This document shows, one piece after another, positions 49,330 to 58,943 of a DNA stretch of 64,000 nt (positions within the stretch are counted from its first letter, which is position 1; every line of letters begins with the position of its first letter). The stretch is from Bradyrhizobium cajani (GTDB lineage: Bacteria; Pseudomonadota; Alphaproteobacteria; Rhizobiales; Xanthobacteraceae): positions 1 through 64,000 of the forward strand of contig NZ_WQNE01000022.1 of the NCBI RefSeq assembly GCF_009759665.1. The letters are read 5' to 3'. A program made the translations under genes and the position numbers. The notes under the pieces are model-generated. The model made no database searches and was not told the DNA's origin. It saw only the letters and a list, made by a program, of their open reading frames with translations.

Positions 49330-50580
49330 ATGGACCGCTTGTTGGGTAGATTTCTGTCTCAATTCATCCGCCGCGGGTCGATGACGGTGACCACGGCAGG
49401 CGGGGTGAAGTTCGTCGTCGGCGACGGCTCGGGCGAACCGATCGCAGTCCGCTTCGTCACGGCGGACGCAGAGCGGAAAGTCCTCGTCAATCCCGAACTC
49501 GGGCTTGGCGAGGCCTATATGGACGGCGAGTTCGTCGTCGAACGCGGCACCATAGCTGATGCCCTCGCGATCCTGCTCGATCAACCCGACCTATTGCCGC
49601 AGTGGGCAAAACCCTTCTGGCACCTGCGCTATCTGACGCGGCACCTGAAACAGTTCAATCCGCGCTCGCGCGCCCGCAACAACGTCGCGCACCATTACGA
49701 TCTCGACGCCCGGCTCTATTCGCTCTTCCTCGATGCCGACAAGCAATATAGCTGCGCCTATTTCGAGACGCCGGAGACGACACTCGACGACGCGCAGCTC
49801 GCCAAGAAGCGGCACATCGCCGCAAAGCTGCTCGTCAGGGGCGGTCAGCGCGTGCTCGACATCGGCTCCGGCTGGGGCGGGCTCGGGCTCTATCTGGCCG
49901 AGATCACCGGCGCCGACGTCACCGGCGTCACGCTGTCGACCGAACAGTTGCAGGTCGCCAATGCGCGCGCTGCCGAAAAAGGCCTGACAAGCTCGGCCAG
50001 ATTCCTGCTCCAGGACTATCGCGACATCGACGGGCCGTTCGACCGCATCGTCTCCGTCGGCATGTTCGAGCATGTCGGGGCGAGGTTCTACGACGCCTAC
50101 TTCCAGCGCTGCGCCGAACTCCTGAACGAGAACGGTGTCATGCTGCTGCACTCGATCGGCCGTTCGCAGGGCCCGGATTCGACCAATCCCTGGATCGCCA
50201 AATACATCTTCCCCGGCGGCTACATCCCCGCCCTGTCCGAGGTGCTGCCGGCGATCGAGCGCGCAGGTCTGCTCGTCTGCGACATCGAGATCCTGCGTCT
50301 TCATTACGCCGAGACGCTGAAGGCCTGGCGGGAGCGCTTCATGGCGCGGCGCGAGGAGGCCGTGCAGCTCTACGACGAACGCTTCGCGCTGATGTGGGAA
50401 TTCTACCTCGCGGCTTGCGAGATGACCTTCCGCAAGCAGGGCATGATGAACTTCCAGATTCAGCTGACCCGCCGTCAGGGCGTCGTGCCGATGACCCGCG
50501 ACTACATCGCGCGCGAAACGGCGCGGCTGCGCGCCCGCGAACGGGGCGCCAAGCCAAGGCTCAAGCTGGCTGGGGAATAG
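49330..50580 (+). CDS. cfa: Cyclopropane-fatty-acyl-phospholipid synthase
   Basis: Cfa adds a methylene bridge from S-adenosylmethionine across double bonds of membrane lipids, stiffening the membrane under stress. The 416 residues show the SAM loop VLDIGSGWGGLGLYLAE near residue 175, the conserved SVGMFEHVGARFYDAYFQRC, and RRQGVVPMTRDYI near the end. GAGAGGAAG precedes ATG 49330; an in-frame GTG lies two codons earlier. Confidence 0.95.
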   Translation: MDRLLGRFLSQFIRRGSMTVTTAGGVKFVVGDGSGEPIAVRFVTADAERKVLVNPELGLGEAYMDGEFVVERGTIADALAILLDQPDLLPQWAKPFWHLRYLTRHLKQFNPRSRARNNVAHHYDLDARLYSLFLDADKQYSCAYFETPETTLDDAQLAKKRHIAAKLLVRGGQRVLDIGSGWGGLGLYLAEITGADVTGVTLSTEQLQVANARAAEKGLTSSARFLLQDYRDIDGPFDRIVSVGMFEHVGARFYDAYFQRCAELLNENGVMLLHSIGRSQGPDSTNPWIAKYIFPGGYIPALSEVLPAIERAGLLVCDIEILRLHYAETLKAWRERFMARREEAVQLYDERFALMWEFYLAACEMTFRKQGMMNFQIQLTRRQGVVPMTRDYIARETARLRARERGAKPRLKLAGE

Positions 50581-50583
50581 GTG

Positions 50584-50790
50584 CTAATGACGCAGGGTCG
50601 AAATCTGGGAAAGCCGGAAAGAGGCCGTTAACGCCAGTTGCGCCCGCAGCTCCACGAGCAGTTCGGGTGCGACGGGCTGGCGGCGCACTTCGGGCTGCTC
50701 GGCGTGCTCCATGGCTGCGATCAGTCCCGACAGCCAGAGCCGGCTGCCTGCCTCGCTTCGCCAAACCTGGTGCTGCCGTTCTGGCCGCAT
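50584..50790 (-). CDS. Small hypothetical protein, 68 residues
   Basis: The product is a helical, Ala/Leu-rich, charged peptide (MEHAEQPEVRRQPVAPELLV near residue 26 to the LSQISTLRH end). An overlapping minus-strand frame is Arg/Ala-rich and not protein-like, so this one is preferred. The upstream sequence AGGCAGG is a possible ribosome-binding site. It converges with cfa (3-base gap). No family is recognised, and it could be a chance frame. Confidence 0.4.
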   Translation of the reverse strand: MRPERQHQVWRSEAGSRLWLSGLIAAMEHAEQPEVRRQPVAPELLVELRAQLALTASFRLSQISTLRH

Positions 50791-50873
50791 CGCCTGCCTC
50801 GTCTCCCTGCCGGGTGGGACAACCCCCTACCGGCCTGCCGGTTCCGGCTCTACCCCGAAAGAATCCGGGAAGT

Positions 50874-50889
50874 TGTGATCTGCTTCACA
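50874..50889. promoter_or_regulatory. Perfect CRP-like palindrome
   Basis: TGTGA-TCTGCT-TCACA is an exact match to the E. coli CRP consensus TGTGA-N6-TCACA. It lies 33 bases upstream of the ATG of the 39-residue membrane protein at 50923. Alphaproteobacterial Crp-type regulators can use this motif. Confidence 0.55.
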
Positions 50890-50922
50890 TAAGTCCGGTC
50901 GGGTCTGGCTTAGACCGTCGCC

Positions 50923-51042
50923 ATGAGCAAAGAGACCCAAACCTCATTCGATGTGCAGGACGACCTCCGCACCGATTACGCCCTGATCGTTACCGGCGTT
51001 GGGGCGGCCCTGGTTGCGCTGGTCTACCTCCTGCTGGTCTGA
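50923..51042 (+). CDS. 39-residue single-pass membrane protein
   Basis: The frame begins MSKETQTSFDVQDDLRTDYA and ends LIVTGVGAALVALVYLLLV, giving a polar 20-residue head and one C-terminal membrane helix. Such a tail-anchored design is common for small regulatory membrane proteins. A perfect CRP-like palindrome sits 33 bases upstream of the ATG, where it could act as the promoter operator. It is too short for many gene-calling cut-offs. Function unknown. Confidence 0.6.
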   Translation: MSKETQTSFDVQDDLRTDYALIVTGVGAALVALVYLLLV

Positions 51043-51333
51043 GCCAGCCGAAAGCTCCCGGCGCGTGCCGTCTCGCGCGCTTTTCGGTACGTCTTCGCGC
51101 CAATCCATTAGGTTCACCGTTTCAGGATTTTTCCATCGCCCGATCGCGGCCGCTTCCTGGCCGCGCCGAGTTCCGCGAAAATCCGTCAAGTGCGGCGCGC
51201 GCTGCGGCTGTTAATCATCCACCATTTTAACTGAGCGGTTGATAGCGGCCAGCTTTTGCTTCCGCTTTGAGCCGGGCCGGCGCTTTATCGCCGCCCCGCA
51301 TCTGCCCAAGAAAATTGCTAAGCACGCTCGACC
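51043..51333. other. Intergenic region upstream of dnaB
   Basis: The 291-base gap contains a GC hairpin at about 51145-51165 (GCGGCC/GGCCGC) and should contain the dnaB promoter. No coding signal is seen. Confidence 0.35.
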
Positions 51334-52845
<1,512 letters not shown>

Positions 52846-52902
52846 GTTCCTGAACCAGCAGAGTTCCTTGAACAGTATCCGCCTCTTGCGTAAAACGACG
52901 TC

Positions 52903-54186
52903 ATGACAATGGCGTCCGACCCGAAGATGATCCCGCAATCCGGCCTTCTCTCCGCAGAGGCCAACCAGGCTGCCGCGCTCGCTGCCTATGGTGGCGTGCT
53001 CACCGTCGATCTCGATGCAATCATCGCCAACTGGCGCAAGCTCGAGAAGACGGCGGTGCCGGCCGAATGCTCGGCTGTGATCAAGGCCGACGCCTATGGC
53101 TGCGGCGCCGAGCAGGTCGCGAGCGCGCTGAACAAGGCCGGCTGCAAGACCTTCTTCGTCGCCACCATCGAGGAGGCGCGCAAGGTGCGCGCGGCCGTGC
53201 CGGAGCCGACGATCTACGTGCTCGGCGGCTATTTCCAGAACACCGGCGAGCACTACGCAAAGATCAATTGCCGCCCGGTGATCGGCGATCTCAACGAGCT
53301 CGCCGAATGGGACGTGTTCTGCCGCCGCACCGGCTGGTCAGGAGGCGCCGCAATCCACATCGACACCGGCATGAACCGGCTCGGCCTGACGCTTGCGGAG
53401 GCACAGGCCATCATCCCCCGCATCAATGCCGGCGATCACGGCATCACGCTGGTGATGAGCCATCTGGTCTCGGCCGAGCAGCTCAACAGCCCGGTCAACG
53501 CCAGGCAGCTCTCGGCCTTCCGCGGCATCGCCAGCGAATTCTCCGGAGTGCCGGCGGCGCTCGCCAATTCGTCCGGCATCTTCCTCGGCGCACCGTTCCA
53601 GTTCGACCTGGTGCGGCCGGGCGCGGCACTCTATGGCGTCAACCCGACGCCGGAGGCCGACAATCCGATGCAGCAGGTGGCCGATCTGAAGGCGCGCATC
53701 GTCCAGATCCGCAATGTCGAGCGCGGCGAGACCGTCGGCTATGGCGGCACCTGGACCGCGCGGCGACCGACCAAGCTCGCGATCATCGCGGTCGGCTATG
53801 CCGATGGCTACTTCCGCGCCGCCAGCTCCAATGACGGCACCCGCGGCGCCGAAGTCATCGTCGCCGGCAAGCGCTGCCCGGTCGCGGGCCGCGTCTCCAT
53901 GGACCTGATCGCGATCGACATCACCGATCTGCCGCCGAACGCGGTGCGGCGCGGCCATCTGGTGACGCTGCTCGGCGAGGGCATCACGGTCGACGAGCTC
54001 GCGCATCATTTCGGCACGATCGGCTACGAGGTGCTGACCAGCCTCGGCCACCGCTATGCCCGCGTCTACAAGGGCGGCAACGTGGTGGAGCCGCTGGAGC
54101 GGCCTGCCCTTGCCCCGAAGGCCGAGCAGCCGCCCTCCCCGCCGCCGGTCGAGCAGCCCGCGAGCCCGCCGCCGCTGCCGAGCTGA
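52903..54186 (+). CDS. alr: Alanine racemase
   Basis: Alr makes D-alanine for peptidoglycan using pyridoxal phosphate. The 427 residues show the PLP-Lys region AVIKADAYGCGAEQVASAL near residue 63, HIDTGMNRLGL, and the second catalytic Tyr in VGYGGTWTARRPTKLAIIAV. The C-terminus carries a Pro-rich tail (about 25 residues ending SPPPLPS) absent from many homologues. It is transcribed with dnaB at close spacing. Confidence 0.96.
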   Translation: MTMASDPKMIPQSGLLSAEANQAAALAAYGGVLTVDLDAIIANWRKLEKTAVPAECSAVIKADAYGCGAEQVASALNKAGCKTFFVATIEEARKVRAAVPEPTIYVLGGYFQNTGEHYAKINCRPVIGDLNELAEWDVFCRRTGWSGGAAIHIDTGMNRLGLTLAEAQAIIPRINAGDHGITLVMSHLVSAEQLNSPVNARQLSAFRGIASEFSGVPAALANSSGIFLGAPFQFDLVRPGAALYGVNPTPEADNPMQQVADLKARIVQIRNVERGETVGYGGTWTARRPTKLAIIAVGYADGYFRAASSNDGTRGAEVIVAGKRCPVAGRVSMDLIAIDITDLPPNAVRRGHLVTLLGEGITVDELAHHFGTIGYEVLTSLGHRYARVYKGGNVVEPLERPALAPKAEQPPSPPPVEQPASPPPLPS

Positions 54187-54198
54187 GCAATTCGCCGC

Positions 54199-54417
54199 TT
54201 ACTTCTTCTTCCTGCTGTCCAGCGCCGCCTTGCAGGTCGCGCTGAGCTGGTCGCGCTTGCCATTGAGGCACGCGACGATGCCCCCGCCCGGCGCGATGCC
54301 GGCGCAGAATTTGTCATAGTCTGTCTTGCACGCGCCGCGCGGATCGGACGATTGTGCGGGAGCGGCTCCGGAGAACGCAACGGCGATGACGATGGTGGCA
54401 AAGCTCAACTTGGACAT
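54199..54417 (-). CDS. Small secreted Cys-rich protein
   Basis: The 72-residue product has a signal peptide (MSKLSFATIVIAVAFSGAAP) and a mature part with four cysteines (ACKTDYDKFCAGIAPGGGIV, ACLNGKRDQLSATCKAALDS). The pattern resembles a single Cys-rich GLG1-type repeat. It ends 12 bases from the alr stop (convergent) and is divergent from the exonuclease gene. Function unknown. Confidence 0.75.
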   Translation of the reverse strand: MSKLSFATIVIAVAFSGAAPAQSSDPRGACKTDYDKFCAGIAPGGGIVACLNGKRDQLSATCKAALDSRKKK

Positions 54418-54456
54418 TGTGTCTCCGGTGTCGGAAGGCAGAAGCGTCAGCCCTAC

Positions 54457-55227
54457 ATGAAGATTGCGACATTCAACATCAACAACGTCAATCGCCGCCT
54501 GCCCAATCTGTTGGCATGGATGCGCGTGGCGAAGCCTGATGTCGTCGCGCTTCAGGAGTTGAAGGCAAGTGATGGCGAATTTCCGGTTGCAGCCATCGAA
54601 AAAGCTGGTTACGGCGCAGTCTGGCGTGGACAAAAGACATGGAACGGCGTCGCCATCCTGGCACGCAACACCGAGCCAGTTCTCACCCGCGACCGCTTGC
54701 CCGGGAAGCCTGATGATCGCGAAGCGCGGTACATCGAGGCCGCCGTGCGCGGCGTCATCGTCACCAGCATCTACCTGCCGAACGGCAATCCGCAGCCGGG
54801 GCCGAAATTCGACTACAAGCTCGACTGGTTCGCGCGGCTCAAGCGCCACGCCAGGACCTTGCTCAAGCAGGACCTGCCCGTCGTGCTCGCCGGCGACTAC
54901 AACGTCGCGCCGACGGAGATCGACATCTATCCGACGCGCTCCTGGGACAAGGATGCGCTGATCCAGCCAAAGAGCCGCGCCGCCTTTGCCTCGCTGGTCG
55001 CGCAAGGCTGGTGCGACGCGATCCGCGACTTGCATCCGGAAAAGCGCATCTACACGTTCTGGGACTACAAGCGAAACCGCTGGTCGCGCGATGCGGGTTT
55101 GCGGCTCGATCACCTCCTGCTCAGCCCGGCCCTCGCCTCGCGCCTGTCAAAGGCCGACGTGGACAGACACGTCCGCGGCGAGGATGGCGCGAGCGATCAC
55201 GCGCCGGCGTGGGTGGTGTTGCGCTGA
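54457..55227 (+). CDS. xth: Exodeoxyribonuclease III
   Basis: The 256-residue enzyme is an AP endonuclease/3'-5' exonuclease for base-excision repair. It shows ATFNINNVNRRLPNLLAWMR at the start, DVVALQELKASDGEFP with the metal-binding Glu, and the ending LRLDHLLLSPALASRL then DGASDHAPAWVVL with the catalytic Asp-His. The stop lies 3 bases from the convergent GFA gene. Confidence 0.93.
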   Translation: MKIATFNINNVNRRLPNLLAWMRVAKPDVVALQELKASDGEFPVAAIEKAGYGAVWRGQKTWNGVAILARNTEPVLTRDRLPGKPDDREARYIEAAVRGVIVTSIYLPNGNPQPGPKFDYKLDWFARLKRHARTLLKQDLPVVLAGDYNVAPTEIDIYPTRSWDKDALIQPKSRAAFASLVAQGWCDAIRDLHPEKRIYTFWDYKRNRWSRDAGLRLDHLLLSPALASRLSKADVDRHVRGEDGASDHAPAWVVLR

Positions 55228-55230
55228 CCA

Positions 55231-55599
55231 TCACCACAAATTCCTGCCGTCGATCACGTTCACCGGCACGGCCTCCAGATCGAACTCGTCGAACAGGCGC
55301 GCGTTCACGGCGACCTTGGGATTGTCGAAATCGGGCTTGCCGGTCGACCAGTCCGGCGACTCCGAATAGGTGCCGCAGCCGCAACTCGCGCAGAAATGAT
55401 GTTTGACGGTGCGGCTGCCCCAAAGGTAGGTCGCGACGTTGTCCGCCGGCGACAGCAGGCGAAACTGCGCCGGCTTGTAATAGGCCCACAAGGCGCCGCG
55501 CTTGGCGCAAAGCGAACAGGTGCAGCGCGTCACGCTCGACGGCGCTTCCGTCACCTCGAACACCGTCTCACCGCAATGACAGCTTGCCTCGATCGGCAT
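55231..55599 (-). CDS. GFA-family (CENP-V/GFA) zinc-binding protein
   Basis: The 122-residue protein has the GFA cysteines CHCGETVFEV, TRCTCSLCAKRG and CASCGCGTYSES. Proteins of this family resemble glutathione-dependent formaldehyde-activating enzymes and many act on formaldehyde or other aldehyde-glutathione adducts; others have unknown substrates. It stands alone and convergent to xth. The substrate cannot be assigned. Confidence 0.88.
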   Translation of the reverse strand: MPIEASCHCGETVFEVTEAPSSVTRCTCSLCAKRGALWAYYKPAQFRLLSPADNVATYLWGSRTVKHHFCASCGCGTYSESPDWSTGKPDFDNPKVAVNARLFDEFDLEAVPVNVIDGRNLW

Positions 55600-55711
55600 G
55601 ATCCTACGCCCTCCAACTTGTCAGGAGGCGGTCATAGCCGGCCACTGCTGCCAACATGCCGTCAGCAGCGGGACGCGGGACAGCTACCTTCGATCGCTTC
55701 AACAAGAACGT

Positions 55712-55730
55712 GAAAAACAACCCCATGCAC
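55712..55730 (+). repeat. Dispersed 19-bp repeat, copy 2
   Basis: This is the exact second copy of the sequence at 16239-16257, here upstream of the FadR-regulated operon. Both copies are intergenic and in the same orientation. Confidence 0.6.
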
Positions 55731-55840
55731 CGTAGCCGACCGCTGTCGGCTCAATGGTTTACGCGTGTCCTCGCATGCGTCGAGGACTGCCGCGCGGACG
55801 GCCGATCGCCCAATTCCCCCAGCCAGTTTGCTGCGGCCTC

Positions 55841-55869
55841 TTGACCTGAAGGCATTGGTTAGCATACTG
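55841..55869 (+). promoter_or_regulatory. Promoter candidate of the FadR operon
   Basis: TTGACC (55841-55846) and ATACTG (55864-55869) are separated by 17 bases. The downstream hexamer touches the operator that starts at 55868, so a bound repressor would block the promoter. Confidence 0.35.
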
Positions 55870-55889
55870 GTCTGACCAAGATCAGACCA
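55868..55889. promoter_or_regulatory. Operator of the FadR-type regulator
   Basis: TGGTCTGA-CCAAGA-TCAGACCA is a perfect 8+6+8 inverted repeat, 12 bases from the regulator ATG. GntR/FadR-subfamily repressors typically bind short inverted repeats with such TGGTC...GACCA arms. Confidence 0.75.
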
Positions 55890-55900
55890 AAGAGATTGGG

Positions 55901-56641
55901 ATGGAGCTCAAGCGGGCCACTGACGGCGAAAAAGGGTTCGAGAAGGTATTCGCCTTCTTGCGCGAACGCCTGCTTGCGGGCTCGCTCAAGCCTGGCGACC
56001 GCCTGATCTCCGAACGCGAGCTGTCGACCCTGCTCGGCGTCAGCCGGCCGATCGTCCGCGAGGCGCTCCGTGCCCTCACCGTGCTCGGCATCGTCGAGAT
56101 CCGCGACCGCATCGGCACCGTCGTGACGCGGCCTGACGTCTCCGTACTGAACGACTTCTTCACCTTCGCGCTTGCCCAGCAAGCGGACATGCTCGACGAT
56201 GTCATGCAGGCGCGCGTCGCGATCGAATGCCAGGCGATCAGGCTCGCCTGCGAGCGCGCCAACATCGCCGATTTCGAACGGCTGCAGCGCGCGCTGGCGA
56301 AGATCGGGGAGACGATCGACGAGGCGGATGCCGGTGGCATGGCCGACTTCGACTTCCACCGCGCCATCGTCGTGGCCTCGCATTCCGAGACGCTGACGGT
56401 CCTGCACAGCTCAATGGCAGGCCTCTTGACGCATTCGCATCGCAGTCGTCGCGAACTGGTGCAGGCCTTCCCGTCGATGAAGAACTATCTGATCGACGAC
56501 CACCGCCGCATCTTCGAGGCAGTGATCGCGCGCGATCCGGAGCGCGCGGACGCAACGCTGCGCAAGCATTTCGCCATCGGCGACGAATACCGCAGGCGCG
56601 CCGTCGTCGGTGACATCGACAAGACCAGCGCCTCAGGCTGA
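55901..56641 (+). CDS. FadR-subfamily GntR regulator
   Basis: The 246-residue protein has a GntR winged HTH: RLISERELSTLLGVSRPIVR then ALRALTVLGIVEIRDRIGTV (about residues 35-75). An FCD-type C-terminal domain (about 90-230) includes FHRAIVVASHSETLTVLHSS, with the conserved His near the metal or acid ligand site. FadR/FCD regulators usually sense the catabolic substrate or its intermediate. It heads the operon, and its own operator overlaps the promoter. Confidence 0.9.
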   Translation: MELKRATDGEKGFEKVFAFLRERLLAGSLKPGDRLISERELSTLLGVSRPIVREALRALTVLGIVEIRDRIGTVVTRPDVSVLNDFFTFALAQQADMLDDVMQARVAIECQAIRLACERANIADFERLQRALAKIGETIDEADAGGMADFDFHRAIVVASHSETLTVLHSSMAGLLTHSHRSRRELVQAFPSMKNYLIDDHRRIFEAVIARDPERADATLRKHFAIGDEYRRRAVVGDIDKTSASG

Positions 56642-56672
56642 TCGCGGACGAACCAAGAAACGGATCGATAAC

Positions 56673-57572
56673 ATGGGACGGAACGACAAGGGCAATGTCG
56701 GCTTCATCGGCATCGGCACGATGGGCCGGGAGATGGTGCGCAACCTCCTGACGGCCGGCCACGCGGTGCGCGTCTTCGATCTCAACGAAGCCGCCGTTGC
56801 CGAAAGCGTCAAGACAGGCGCGACCCGCGCGAAGAGCCCAGCCGATGCCGCCGAAGGCGCCGACATCGTCATCAGCATGCTGCCCGACACGCCCCATGTC
56901 GAGGCGACCATTTACGGCGCGGAGGGCCTGCTGAAGTCTCCCCCGCCCGGCAAGCTGATCGTCGACATGAGCACGATCTCGCCGGTCGCCGTGCGCCGGA
57001 TTCATGCCGACCTGCAAAAGATTGGCGTCAGCTTCATCGACGCCCCGGTTTCGGGTGGGCCCATCGGCGCCAAGAACGCCGCCCTATCGATCATGGCCGG
57101 CGGCGATGCGGCTGCTTTCGCACAGGCCGAGCCGTACTTCCGAGCGATGGGCACGACCATCACGCATGTCGGCGCGTCCGGCGCCGGGCAGACGGTCAAG
57201 CTCTGCAATCAGCTGATCTGCGGCATCAACATTCAGGCGATCTGCGAAGCGCTGGCGCTCGGCCGCGCTTCGGGCCTCGACCTCAATCTGCTCCGCCGGG
57301 TGCTGCTCGGCGGCTCCGCGGCGTCCTGGATGCTCGACAAGCTCGGCCCCGCGATCATCGCGGGCGACGTCTCCGCCGGCTTCCGGATCGATCTGCAGCT
57401 CAAGGACCTTCGCTTGGTGCAGGAGCATGCGCAGGCGCTGAACGTGCCGCTGCCCGGCACTGCGCTCGTCACCAGTCAATATGTCGATGCGCGCGCCCAC
57501 GGCGAAGGCAGCAACGGCAACCAGGCTCTGTTCCGCGTCTATGACCGCATGACCAACCAGATCACCGGCTGA
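56673..57572 (+). CDS. Beta-hydroxyacid dehydrogenase (HIBADH/GarR family)
   Basis: The 299-residue NAD(P)-dependent enzyme shows the Rossmann loop GIGTMG (residues 13-18), the family signature DAPVSGGPIGAKNAALSIMA (about 123-142) and the catalytic Lys176 in GASGAGQTVKLCNQL. The family oxidises or reduces 3-hydroxy acids such as tartronate semialdehyde, 3-hydroxyisobutyrate and L-threonate. The substrate is undetermined. It is the first enzyme gene of the FadR operon. Confidence 0.92.
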   Translation: MGRNDKGNVGFIGIGTMGREMVRNLLTAGHAVRVFDLNEAAVAESVKTGATRAKSPADAAEGADIVISMLPDTPHVEATIYGAEGLLKSPPPGKLIVDMSTISPVAVRRIHADLQKIGVSFIDAPVSGGPIGAKNAALSIMAGGDAAAFAQAEPYFRAMGTTITHVGASGAGQTVKLCNQLICGINIQAICEALALGRASGLDLNLLRRVLLGGSAASWMLDKLGPAIIAGDVSAGFRIDLQLKDLRLVQEHAQALNVPLPGTALVTSQYVDARAHGEGSNGNQALFRVYDRMTNQITG

Positions 57573-57582
57573 TCCGACGGTA

Positions 57583-58266
57583 ATGAACCTCCAACTCGAC
57601 TTTCCCGCCGTGCTGGAGCGTTGGCCAAGTTTCCTGGCCGGCGCCGCCCTCACGCTGGAGTTGGCGTTCTTCGCAACCGTGCTCGGCGCCCTGCTCGGCA
57701 CACTGGCGGCGGTCGGGCGCGGCACGCGCAATTCGCTGATCGCAGGCGCCTGCAAGGTCTATGTCGAGACCATCCGCAACACCCCGCTGCTGGTGCAGAT
57801 CTTCCTGGTCTATTTCGGCCTCGCCAGCCTCGGCCTGAAGTACTCCGCCTTCACCGTGGCCGTGGCCGCGCTGACGATCAATGTCGGCGCCTATACTGCC
57901 GAGATCATGCGTGCCGGCTTCGAGGCGATCCCACGCGGACAGATCGAAGCCGCCGAGGGGCTGGCGCTGTCGCGCCTGCAGATCTACTGGCACATCATTC
58001 TGCTGCCGGCGATCGAGAAGGTCTATCCCGCACTCACCAGCCAGTTCGTGCTGTTGATGCTGGCCTCCTCGGTCTGCTCGCAGATTTCGGCCGAAGAGCT
58101 CACCGCGGTCGCGAACTACATCCAGTCGGACACCTACCGCGCGTTCGAGACCTACATCATCGTCGCCGTGCTCTACGTCATCCTGTCGCTGGTGATGCGC
58201 GCCGGCTTCTGGAGCCTCGGCCTGGTGCTGTTTCCGCGCCGGCGCCGGCTCGGCACGCCGTTGTGA
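57583..58266 (+). CDS. ABC transporter permease, polar amino acid (HisM/GltK) type
   Basis: The 227-residue inner-membrane protein has about five helices and the transmembrane coupling signature EAAEGLALSRLQIYWHIILLP (EAA-loop) near residue 128. The N-terminal FLVYFGLASLGLKYSAFTVA region and MRAGFEAIPRGQIEAAEG are typical of PAAT permeases. It is 10 bases after the dehydrogenase gene. Substrate uncertain. Confidence 0.92.
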   Translation: MNLQLDFPAVLERWPSFLAGAALTLELAFFATVLGALLGTLAAVGRGTRNSLIAGACKVYVETIRNTPLLVQIFLVYFGLASLGLKYSAFTVAVAALTINVGAYTAEIMRAGFEAIPRGQIEAAEGLALSRLQIYWHIILLPAIEKVYPALTSQFVLLMLASSVCSQISAEELTAVANYIQSDTYRAFETYIIVAVLYVILSLVMRAGFWSLGLVLFPRRRRLGTPL

Positions 58267-58267
58267 G

Positions 58268-58942
58268 ATGACCATGGGCGGACATCTCAACATCAACCAT
58301 CTGATGTTCCTCGGCCAGGGCGCGCTGTGGACGATCGGGCTGTCCGTGATCGCGCTGATCGGCGGCGGCATCGTCGGCTTCGTGATCGCGCTGGCGCGCA
58401 TATCGCCGCTCAAATTCGTGCGGATCGCCAGCGCCGTCTATGTCCAGCTCGTCCAAGGGACGCCGCTGCTCGTCATCCTCTTCCTCGGCTATTTCGGCCT
58501 TGCCGCCATCGGTCTGAAAGTCTCGCCGCTCGCCGCTGCCGGCGCCTCGCTGACGCTCTATGTCGCGGCCTATCTGGGCGAGATCTGGCGCGGTTGCATC
58601 CAGTCGGTACCGAAGCCGCAATGGGAGGCGGCCGAAGGCCTGGCGCTGAGCCGGACCCAGCGCATGATGAAGGTGATCCTGCCGCAGGCGATCCGGATCG
58701 CCACGCCGCCGACCGTCGGCTTCATGGTGCAGATCATCAAGAACACTTCGCTCGCCTCCGTCGTCGGCTTCGTCGAGCTGATGCGCTCGGGCCAGATCGT
58801 CAACAACTCGCTGTTCGAGCCCTTCGCGATCTACGCCATCATCGCCGTCACCTATTTCGCCATGTGCTATCCCCTGTCGCTGTTCAGCCAAAGGCTGGAA
58901 CGGCGGATGGGGCGTGGCAGGTCCAACCTCGCGCCAGCCTGA
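58268..58942 (+). CDS. ABC transporter permease, polar amino acid (HisQ/GltJ) type
   Basis: The 224-residue partner permease has the EAA-type loop EAAEGLALSRTQRMMKVILPQ and KFVRIASAVYVQLVQGTPLL. It starts 1 base after the first permease stop (an ATGG start 6 bases later is also possible). The two permeases form the heterodimeric channel of the ABC importer. Confidence 0.92.
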   Translation: MTMGGHLNINHLMFLGQGALWTIGLSVIALIGGGIVGFVIALARISPLKFVRIASAVYVQLVQGTPLLVILFLGYFGLAAIGLKVSPLAAAGASLTLYVAAYLGEIWRGCIQSVPKPQWEAAEGLALSRTQRMMKVILPQAIRIATPPTVGFMVQIIKNTSLASVVGFVELMRSGQIVNNSLFEPFAIYAIIAVTYFAMCYPLSLFSQRLERRMGRGRSNLAPA

Positions 58943-58943
58943 C

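Larger units (their letters stand above)
55600..55900. other. Upstream region of the FadR-regulated operon
   Basis: The 301-base region holds the second copy of the 19-bp dispersed repeat (55712-55730), a promoter candidate at 55841-55869 and the 22-bp operator at 55868-55889. The short frames through it are not protein-like. Confidence 0.5.
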
